Origin: Mucidula mucida
Taxonomy: Eukaryota > Basidiomycota > Agaricomycetes > Agaricales > Physalacriaceae
Direction: 5' to 3'
Assembly: GCA_015501055.1 (NCBI GenBank)
Contig: JADNYV010000785.1
Coordinates: 1 to 15,623 of the forward strand
Length of the DNA stretch: 15,623 bases
Below the pieces are notes generated by a model. That model saw nothing but the letters and a program-made list of their open reading frames with translations, ran no database searches and had not been told where the DNA came from. Below, in pieces: positions 8,307 through 15,623 of the stretch. Every line of letters begins with the position of its first letter. Within the stretch, counting starts at the first letter, position 1. The position numbers were made by a program, and so were the translations under genes.

Positions 8307-10638
8307 CTAACTCCAGACGTCGAGGAGGAGGCGAGATCGCTCCTTCAACATCTTCACCTCAGCAGCACCTTCAACCTCGGCGGATCCACCCTTGGCCTCA
8401 CCAAGGATTTTGGCCAGAGTCTCCTCAACAGCTTTCGCCATACTCTTGGCGTCACCGCAGATGTAGACGTAGCCTTTGCCGTTAATTATACCGTCTGCAA
8501 TGTTCTCCCGGTCATCCCATATCAAGTCCTGAACGTAAATCTTGCTGCCATCGGGCCTGAACTTTTCCCGAGAGAAGGCACAGTGCAGTGTGAACTTGCC
8601 CTTGAGCTCCTCCCCGTACTTGGGCCACTCCTCAGCATACAAAAAGTCCTCCGTCGATTTGCGGCAGCCGTAAAAGAGTGTGATCTTGCCCCAGTCATTG
8701 AGCGCATCAGGTCCGTTCTTCTCAATAGTTCGGCGCGCCAATGCAACGCGCTCCTGCACGAAACCACGGAAAGGAGCGACACCCTAAAGATCCGATATCA
8801 GTCAAATTGCGATGATCAAGGAGGAACGGACGTACAGTTCCGGGACCAATCATGATGACAGGACTCTTCGGGTTAGTGGGAAGACGGAAAGTCGACCTGC
8901 GAACGTGAACCGGTGACTTGTAGATAGTCTCCTGCCTGTAAGCTCCACGCGGTCCTTCGATGGCGTAAGCTGGAAGAACAGTGTTGGCAACACCGGAAGC
9001 GTTAACGATAGGCGTGGGCTCCCCGTTGGACGCATGCTTGAGGTTCAACAAAAAGTTGGAACCGACACCGTAGACCCAGCGAGTGGGAACCTTGTCACTC
9101 TCCGACTTGTACTTGAGCACAACACAAGTAACATGTATGGAGTTGGGGAAGAGCTTCGGGCTGGAGGAGATGGAGTAGTACCGAGGCTGCAAGCGAGGAA
9201 TGGAGGAGACAATGATGTCAAAGGGAATATTCCAGACGGTGGTATTGTCCTTGTTCGGGATGGCAGTGATATCGTTATCAGCCGCAGTCTGGAGAATCTC
9301 TCCGACCTTCAAGCAACCGCTCGCAACAACATTGTGATAAGTGTCCTTGTTGGTATTGACCTCGCGCATGAACGCTTCGGCCTCCGGAGTGGGTGCGAAC
9401 TTGGCGAATGTACCGAGGATCTGACGACCGGCGAGAGCGCTGATATCGATGTAGTGACGGAGGACAGTGGCATATGTAGTGGGCACCGGGAAGGGGACCT
9501 TGGCCAGAGCGGGGTCAAGCGACTCGATGCCAATGACAGTGTCCTTCTTGTCGTAGAGACCGAGAGCGCAAAGGAGACGGTCAACCTCGAGCTCGGCGTT
9601 GGTGGGCCAGACACCAATGTGATCGCCGTGTTGGTAGGTCATACCAGAGCCTTCGATGTTGAGCTCGACGTGCACGCAATTCCGGTCACCGCCCACTTGG
9701 AATAGTTCTCGAGAAACGGAAACGGGGGCGGCGAAGGGGTTCTTCGCATCGTGGATACCCTTGGTCTTGGTAAGAGCACGCGCGGAAAGTTCACCTGCGG
9801 CGGAAATGAGTAAAGCGGCGAGAGTAAATAGAACAAAGCAGCATACCGAGGTAAACCTTCTCCTGCGGATGCGATTCCAGTTCAGAGACGGCAAAGTCAG
9901 CGCTGTCACCACCTTGGCCCTCCTCGACGTTGAGAGCCTTGGCAAACGCTTCCCACATACCATCCTTCCACTCAAGGTAGTCCTCTTCCATGCTCTTGTC
10001 GTCATCACCCTCGCCACGCTCACCGATACGCTCAGCACCCATCTCCGTGAGGTACTGGTCGACCTGACGCGCAACCAAGTTGTAGTGCTCATAGGTGCGG
10101 TTACCGAGACCAAAGATAACATATTTGAGACCTTCGAGTCTGTGAGCACCGTTGGTAAAGTCGAAAGAAGTATCGCTAAAGTTCTGGAGGAGAGTAACGG
10201 CGTTGTCGGTAGGTTCACCCTCACCGTACGAGGCCATGACGAAGATCGCAGCGGTGCCTTCTGGCAATGAGTCGAGATTCTCAAAGTCATACTCTTCCGG
10301 GTCGCAGACGAGCGAAGTGAGTCCAAACTTGGCCTTGGCCTCTTTAGCGATGCGAATGGCGTATTCCTCGGCCGTGCCAGTTTGCGAACCATAGAAGATG
10401 ACAAGGCGTTTGTTCTGGACTGACAGTTAGCGGTGGTACTGGAATGACAGAAAACACTCACGCCTGCCTTCATTTTCTGAACAAAGTCGCGAGGGTTGGC
10501 ACTGCCGTTTTCTCTAGCGGGTGTTGCTGCCACCTTGGGCTGGGTAGCAGCAAAGACCTGGTCACGGAATAGGTAGGCCGCGGCAAGGACGACACCGAGG
10601 ATGATGATGAAGACATCGCCGGAGGATGTGGAAGCCAT
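8307..10638 (-). CDS. CPR1: NADPH-cytochrome P450 reductase
   Basis: ER-anchored diflavin enzyme passing electrons from NADPH through FAD and FMN to cytochrome P450s. Four coding exons (10638-10462, 10414-9847, 9794-8836, 8783-8307) give 726 residues, normal for the family. Order: an N-terminal membrane anchor (about 9-25); the FMN domain with YGSQTGTAEE (67-76), ASYGEGEPTDNA and FGLGNRTYEHYN; the connecting and FAD domain with QHGDHIGVWPTN, RYYSISSSPK and a GPRGAYRQE loop; then the NADPH domain with GPGTGVAPFRGF, FYGCRKSTEDFLY and YICGDAKSMA. It ends in the invariant DVWS, whose Trp stacks on FAD. Introns are 47, 52 and 52 nt, GT-AG. The ATG at 10638 has a near-perfect GCCACCATGG context and follows a 5'UTR intron. 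An upstream in-frame ATG at 10704 lies inside that intron. Identity is certain. Confidence 0.98.
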
Positions 10639-10661
10639 GGTGGCCGACAAGAAGAAGGGAA

Positions 10662-10733
10662 CTGCAGAGATGGTGGTAGAGTTAGCCTCTGAAAGGGAAT
10701 CCATGGCGGGCGGAATAGTTTGATTGTACTCAC
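10662..10733 (-). other. 5'UTR intron of CPR
   Basis: On the minus strand GTGAGT at 10733 and CTGCAG ending at 10662 delimit a 72-nt GT-AG intron, 23 nt before the CPR start. It would remove an in-frame ATG at 10704. Donor and acceptor are strong; no transcript data were available. Confidence 0.65.
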
Positions 10734-12042
10734 CTGGGTCGATATATACCTGGACGGTGCTGCCGATTTCACTTGCAAAATGCAGCGGTGATGGAAGTGC
10801 AAGGCAAAGAGCGTGGGGACGTGGCTCCGGTTCCCAAAGGGCGTATTACTTGCTCTGGGCCCCTTCATAGCGTCCGTTTCCACTTTTGGATTCTCCTCCG
10901 TTTACCCCTCACGGGACTCCCGCTCGCGTCGTCTTCGCACACTATGTCCGCTTCCAAAAAATCATTATTGTTTGCCTTGTGGGCTCAGATAACTCTCCTC
11001 TGCCTGTCTCATACAAAAAAAGCCTCGTATGATATGCATTATGTACTGTACTCTGATCCTATCACATCCGGAGCCTTCGGCTCATGCCTTGACTAGTACC
11101 TTCTTAGTTCAAGGCCTGATTGATAGTCCGCTTGACTTACACGTTTTGTTCTATCTTCATTTAACACGCCTGAACACGTAGTCTTCCGGTGTAATCGCGT
11201 CGGGGAATCGCCTTTCTCATGCATAGCTTCCGGAGAGCTGAGGCGCTTCCGTCGCCCAAGGTCAACCGCCCGTACACCAAACGGCGGCAATCACATGAAG
11301 CGCCTCTAACCAGAGTCACTTCAAATTCAGTGAGCATCTCGATGTTGAGCTCACCCCAACGCGTCATTTTACCCCGATGGAGCTGGATTTGAAGCTATGC
11401 TATCCTTCCGGGCATTCGCAATGCGGTCTGGACAACTGCAGTCATGCATGAAAAGACGTTTCAAAGCAAGCAATTCGTCGACGTCGGTGCGACGTGACGC
11501 GAGTATATCTGATGGTAAATCCTGCTCCATCTGAAAGATCGACGACGGCAATCGATTCAATACCTGAAATGAAGGTCAAGTTTTGCTCCATACTTGACAT
11601 AGCATACGGACTTACTCACTACGTTCATATGACTGGAATCCGATATGGAACCATAGGCTATCACGAAATCCTGTAGCGTCCAAATCTTCCACTAGATGTT
11701 TCTCTCACTCGTTTCGCGTTGCTGTGTCTAGCCTTCGTTCTAGTCCTCCTGCAATTCAATGCATTGCCCGAATCCGAAGAAAAGCGAGCCCTCTCGGTGC
11801 CTTCGGCAACGCGCAAACTCACACTGATGACATGCAAGGAGATTTCGGGTGCGTGAACACAGCGGCCCATATATTCCTCTTCCCCGTAATCAACAAGGTG
11901 CCTGATGTTTGCCCCGCATTCTCCTATTCACCAAACAGAATATACACGCGAGGGCTCGCACGCTACGAAAATGCCAAGTCAGATGGCTGCTTCGCAGAGA
12001 TTTTGAGTAACACAGCTGACCCACTTCGCGAAAACAATACGA
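10734..12042. other. 1.3 kb stretch without a recognised gene
   Basis: Lies between the CPR 5' end and the stop of the SET gene, both on the minus strand. The first few hundred bases should be the CPR promoter: a TATATA lies at about 10741-10747 on the minus strand, but only some 10-15 nt before the CPR 5'UTR donor, so its role is unclear. The rest contains short open frames on both strands. A possible spliced minus-strand gene in the middle is given separately. A plus-strand open frame without ATG (about 11677-11854) encodes a hydrophobic stretch RFALLCLAFVLVLLQFNALP, unexplained. Confidence 0.5.
11369..11691 (-). CDS. Possible unrecognised spliced gene (3' part)
   Basis: I do not recognise this product. 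On the minus strand an open stretch from a TCTAG acceptor (exon start 11691) to 11620 reads WKIWTLQDFVIAYGS onward. It ends at a strong GTGAGTAAGT donor. After a 55-nt intron (11565-11619, ending TTTCAG) the frame continues as VLNRLPSSIFQMEQDLPSDI and LLALKRLFMHDCSC to a TAA at 11369. Intron size and signals match the real genes in this window. The 5' part is unclear: a GTGAGT donor at 11822 after a 16-codon ATG frame (MGRCVHAPEIS, from 11870) would fit in phase but needs a 131-nt intron. A further exon at 11161-11300 could replace the stop by splicing 11305-11371. It may also be a decayed gene or chance. Confidence 0.25.
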
Positions 12043-13299
12043 TCACAACGCATCAGGACCACCCACGTCTAATCGCGCCCTAGTACCCCATGCGCCAGCT
12101 TCCTCTGGACGCAGCATGAGTTGCCGCATCTGCTCGACACGGACATCATCTTCTCCGAGCTCGTAAGCAAACCATTCCATGGCCTCTCGCGCCCACGCCC
12201 GCACCGCAGATCCGCTGCAAGTATAATCATGACCAATTCATGATATGATTTACGGACAGAAAACTGGCTTACTCGGAGTGCGCAGATGCAACTTGAACAG
12301 CGTCTGCAGCGAGCTGTCCCCTTTCGCTCCAGTATCCCTCTTGATTACCCAGGGCCCAGATCTCGCGCACAATTTGGATAGCTTCGCTTCCGCTAATGCT
12401 ATTTGTGCCCCAAGTAGATAGCCGGTTGTACAGGCCCGATATCTCTATAAGACGTCTGTCGGATTCTAGGGATTGGGCTTCTGGCAGGGAACACACAGCA
12501 CACATGCACTCGAAATCATAGCTGGAGGATAAGTAATCTCTGCGACGAGTTAACACACGTATTGAAGAAAGCTATGAAGCTTACCTTCGCTCACTCCGCG
12601 GTCGTTTAGTGTCAGTATAGACTGTAAGTATTTCCTGAAGGAAATCAACTCTATCGCCCCGCTGAGTTTGACAGAACCATTACCTGTCCCTTAACGATAT
12701 CTTTCAGAGCATGAACAACAATATTTCCTTCAGTAGCTCGCCAGGAGTAAACAGCATTGAAAGCACTTGAACAGCCATGATTCAGTCGCGCCATACGCGG
12801 AAACAACCCAATGCCGTCGCCTGCAGCTACCGCGTTCGTCTGAATGATCGCCAGTCCTACTTCGGTGGGATGCTCCTCCGGGACGAGGTGTGAGGGAAAC
12901 TTGACGTAGGATAGGTTGTATAGTGCCGCTTGACCAACATCGTCCAGCGCTTGGATCTTCTGGGCTATAAATGCCCTGGGATCCCCGTCCAAGACACGCG
13001 GGATGAGGAATAAGGGCTTCTCTCTTATGAGAAGTTCGCCTTGCTGGAATGTCGGGTGTAAAATAAGCAAGGGACGATCTGAATGGGCTTGCCTTGATGT
13101 CGCGAAGAGCAATGACGCCTTTACCTCTACCGGGCAAATCCACAACTTTGAACGCGTCGCCGTTGATCTGTGGGTCTGGAGTGTGTTCCGTCGAGTAGAA
13201 CAAAAAGGACAAGACCACTGCAAAGATTAAAGCCAGCAATGACAAACACCATCTGTAGCTTGGTTTCAATTGAGCGCCTTGTTGTTTTGGGGATGGCAT
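12043..13299 (-). CDS. SET-domain protein with N-terminal membrane anchor
   Basis: Probable protein-lysine methyltransferase of the fungal SET5/SMYD-like group that lacks a MYND finger. Five exons (13299-13093, 13043-12684, 12634-12585, 12539-12273, 12214-12043) give 351 residues. Seen: a membrane helix WCLSLLALIFAVVLSFLFY (about 18-36); the SET start GRGKGVIALRDIKQGELLI with EKPLF after it; the cofactor-pocket motif RLNHGC (155-160); the likely active-site strand EILTVYTDTK (190-199); and a post-SET CMCAVC (217-222) that could bind zinc. A helical tail follows. Intron 1 (13044-13092, 49 nt) has a GC donor, AAG|GCAAGC. Using it gives the conserved RDI-x-x-GE-L join, whereas reading through breaks the frame. 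Other introns are GT-AG of 45-58 nt. SET domain confident; substrate unknown; the anchor is predicted from hydrophobicity only. Confidence 0.88.
13044..13092 (-). other. GC-AG intron 1 of the SET gene
   Basis: Donor AAG|GCAAGC and acceptor TTCCAG, 49 nt. Splicing joins GACATCAAG to CAAGGCGAA in phase 0 and produces a standard SET-domain opening. No GT donor nearby gives the same result. Confidence 0.75.
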
Positions 13300-13611
13300 C
13301 GCGTCAAGCCCAAGGACGGAAAGAGACTCGGACGTAAATCTATGGCCGTAGGGATACCTCTACAGCAGCGCCGAAAGATAGAAGGAAACACGCCAGCGGG
13401 GAAAGAAAGTGATAGTGATGGTGATGGTGGGAACAAAGAAATGGCCGACATGACCGTTCCCTAGACGCTCATCAACTTTTGGATCCACAAACCGTATGTA
13501 TTAAATGTCGTTAACAGTCATCTAAAGGTAAGGCTACGTGTAAGCTAAGCATGAGAGGTCGTGAAAGTCGTAAGAGGGCGTTAATTTAAGTAATAACAGG
13601 TATAATGGTCC
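13300..13611. other. SET-gene promoter and CAX 3' flank
   Basis: The 312 nt between the stop of the CAX gene and the start of the SET gene, both on the minus strand. It carries a short GTGATG-type simple repeat at about 13408-13430 and no recognisable gene. If the CAX C-terminal exon is spliced further than modelled, its end could fall here. Confidence 0.45.
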
Positions 13612-15623
13612 TTATGAGAAGCGTAAAGGTATGTTGTATACAGTCCGTAGTCCATGCGAGATGCGACTAGAATGGCCACCACGAAAGTACGTACCACCTA
13701 GCATACTGGAGCTTGGGTCAAAGAGGAGAATTCCGTCAACGAAGAAAGGAAGCCGTCGGTGTCGAAATCTTGAGGTTGAGGTGGCAAAGTAGAAGCCTGC
13801 AGTCAGGACGAGGTAGCTAGGGAAGGCGTTTGGCATATCTGTTCAGAGAAGATTGGAGAACATACCTGAGCATCAAAATGCTTCCACGGTGATAGTTACT
13901 CTTCGCCTCGATGTAGGTGTATGTCATCAAGAACATTGACAAAATAATGGCAACAACATCCCATCTTGGGAAAATCAGTCTGCACACAGGTTAGGTTGCG
14001 GTAGCTCTGAAAGCCAGTTGAAACATACGTGAAAGTCTTCGCAACCGCTCCCATCTGGTCTGGTGCCCACCAAGCAGAGAACGCCACCATGGCGGGGATT
14101 TGAAGCAAGCAGACTTGCAATGCGTACGCGGAACCAATTTCCATACTGTAAGCAACATTAATTAGGTTACGAACAAAAGGCAAATGAGACTTGCCTAAGT
14201 GCGATGTTGCCGTTCAGAGCGAACGATATAGCGTTCATGAATTCCGTCGTATTTGGTACTAAGGCAAAAAGAGTGACACCAAGGAATTTCTCATCGATGC
14301 CAGATCCCTGTAAAATCACGTCGACGACATCAACGAGGATTTCTATGAAAAATATTAGGTGCAATTAGGCTAGACCAGGATGAAAGGTCGCACCAGCAAT
14401 CATGGCATAGAGGAAGGTGCACGTCATCAGAACTGTGGCACTGGTTGTTCGACTCCAAGAAGGCGCATCGTGTCCACCATGGCCACCTTCTGCTGCCTCG
14501 CCTTCAACAGATACTCGTGGTGCAGAGGGAGAATGAGGTATGGCATTGTGTTGGCGTAAAGCGCTAACTGTCGCAACAGCGACAGCCCGGGTGAAATCGT
14601 CCTTGGTCATTGTGTTCGGCAGCTGGATATGAGGAATATCCGATGCGTGCATTGCAGGCTCAACACTCTCCGTAGTCGGAGTGAAGCCAGGCGCAGAGTG
14701 TGGTACATACGAAACCCGACGAGGTGCGAAAGGGGAAGACGACGGGTTGGAGGAACAGGGCCGTTGAGAGGAAGGGGTTTCTGGACGTCCATTCAATCTT
14801 GCGCGACTATCCTTTCCTACCAGACTTGGAGGAATCAAACGGTGATAAATCGACTGGCGTTGATGAATCGGCAACTCCTGATGTAGGACCTGTTGAGGAT
14901 TCTGCCAGATTTGAGAAGCATGAGTCCGAAGCGAGAACCACAACCCAATCAGATAGGACTGAAGAACGTCAAATGAGGAATATAACAGAGAAAGCAGAAA
15001 ACTCACGAAAACGAGGATAACAGCGCAAAAGTACATAAAGCTTTTAACCGTGGATTGGTAGAAAGGATCTTCGACGGGATCCGGATGCTTGTAGTAACAC
15101 TGATCGCAAACCCAGGGCATATTCGTTCGACCTGGCCCCGGTGCTGATGGACAGTCTTTGCAGATCAGTTGGAACTACATTTGTGGTCAGAAATCAGCGC
15201 CTGAATGATTTATGAAGCACCTACGTTCCCATAGATCTGATAGAACAAAGTGGGAGCCAAGGTACCGATGATAGCCATTATCAACATCATGCTCGTCACG
15301 CCGGCACTCTTTGCGTTGAACTTCTGTTCTTTGCGTCTGAAAGCACTGCTAACCATGCTCATACCCGGCATCAAGAGAACGCCAGCCAACAAACTTCCGA
15401 CGATAGAACCTTCGACGAGATGGCCCTTGCCTTGAATGAGCATCATGGCGTAGAGGATGATTTCGATGATGGAGCCGAATGTAGCGTTGATGACGGCACC
15501 CATACCAATGGACGACTGAGCAGAAATGGAGGCGACTGCCATTCCAATGAAGTAGGATAGAGGAATGACGCTGAGCAAGGACAGGACGAAGATAAGGGAT
15601 TGTGATGCGAGCATGGCAAGGAA
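13612..15623 (-). CDS. CAX-type vacuolar cation/H+ antiporter, Vnx1-like (5' end outside window)
   Basis: Proton-coupled cation exchanger of the Ca2+/cation antiporter superfamily. Seven exons in view (15623-15225, 15174-15007, 14958-14394, 14342-14195, 14145-14029, 13979-13866, 13816-13612) give 571 residues. Seen: alpha-repeat 1, VINATFGSIIEIILY, in the first visible exon; a loop with paired CKDC and CDQC as in yeast Vnx1, the vacuolar Na+(K+)/H+ exchanger; a long Ser/Pro/His-rich hydrophilic loop (in 14450-14930); then alpha-repeat 2, ALVPNTTEFMNAISFALNGN, continuing NIALSMEIGSAYALQVCLLQ, and further helices to IEAKSNYHRGSIL and the last SYLVLTAGFYFA. Introns are 48-51 nt; the fourth in view (14146-14194) has a GC donor. 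The residues after the last helix look unlike the family and a GTACGT at about 13690 could be an extra donor, so the C-terminus is uncertain. Monovalent versus Ca2+ specificity is inferred from the Vnx1-like loop. Confidence 0.93.
14146..14194 (-). other. GC-AG intron of the CAX gene
   Basis: Donor CTTAG|GCAAGTC, a perfect GC-type consensus, and acceptor GCTTACAG, 49 nt. Splicing yields NIALSMEIGSAYALQ, the expected continuation of alpha-repeat 2. Reading through instead leaves the frame of the following exon. Confidence 0.9.

Noticed and set aside
9034..9705. 223-codon plus-strand open frame
   Set aside because: Antisense shadow of CPR exon 3, without recognisable features.
8722..10704. Single 660-codon minus-strand open frame over CPR
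   Set aside because: It reads through the 47-nt intron 1 and the CPR FMN-domain exon in the wrong frame; only its two ends encode real CPR. The spliced four-exon model recovers all the flavin and NADPH motifs.
13408..13430. GTGATG-like simple repeat as a CRISPR or minisatellite
   Set aside because: Only three to four imperfect units; an ordinary microsatellite stretch.
1..15623. A novel multi-gene system or gene cluster
   Set aside because: Neighbouring genes belong to unrelated housekeeping processes on mixed strands, with no shared regulation visible. CPR alone does not make a secondary-metabolite cluster: no P450, synthase or regulator gene is present.

Overview
The window looks like nuclear DNA of a filamentous basidiomycete, most likely an Agaricomycete. 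The genes are dense and cut by many very short introns (45-63 nt, most 47-51 nt). One protein is of the DUF7330 type, a family I associate with Agaricomycetes. There is an intron-containing tRNA-Leu, and the ordinary genes (RAD50, SHE9/MDM33, cytochrome P450 reductase, a CAX antiporter) are eukaryotic. I see no phage, plasmid, CRISPR or transposon signature. No database search was possible: identities come from motif recognition and from splicing the genes by eye into continuous frames.

Layout. 1-1880 (+): 3' part of RAD50, entering from the left edge. 2529-4333 (+): a multi-pass membrane protein of the DUF4436 type in six exons, with a TATA box about 40 nt upstream of the chosen start. 4965-5069 (-): tRNA-Leu(AAG) with a 25-nt intron, followed by a T-run and a perfect hairpin. 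5330-6133 (+): DUF7330-type protein, two exons. It converges, with 43 nt between stops, on a minus-strand HIT-family hydrolase (6177-6844, four exons). Just upstream of HIT on the same strand is SHE9/MDM33 (6901-8028, two exons), then NADPH-cytochrome P450 reductase (8307-10638, four coding exons plus a 5'UTR intron). 10734-12042 is a 1.3 kb stretch without a recognisable gene, holding a possible small unrecognised spliced minus-strand gene. 12043-13299 (-): SET-domain protein with an N-terminal membrane anchor, five exons. 13612-15623 (-): CAX-type vacuolar cation/proton antiporter resembling yeast Vnx1, seven exons in view, its 5' end beyond the right edge.

The genes do not form an obvious pathway or cluster: DNA break repair, an orphan membrane protein, nucleotide hydrolysis, mitochondrial inner-membrane shaping, ER electron transfer, protein methylation and vacuolar ion exchange. 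This reads as ordinary chromosomal housekeeping sequence. The most unusual signals are at the level of gene structure. Non-canonical GC-AG introns are over-represented (three well supported, one more possible, among about 34 introns), and two candidates in RAD50 share the same unusual donor. CPR and SHE9 each have a stop-free intron whose retention would change the protein. The SET protein has an unexpected membrane anchor, and a cryptic gene may lie in the 1.3 kb gap.
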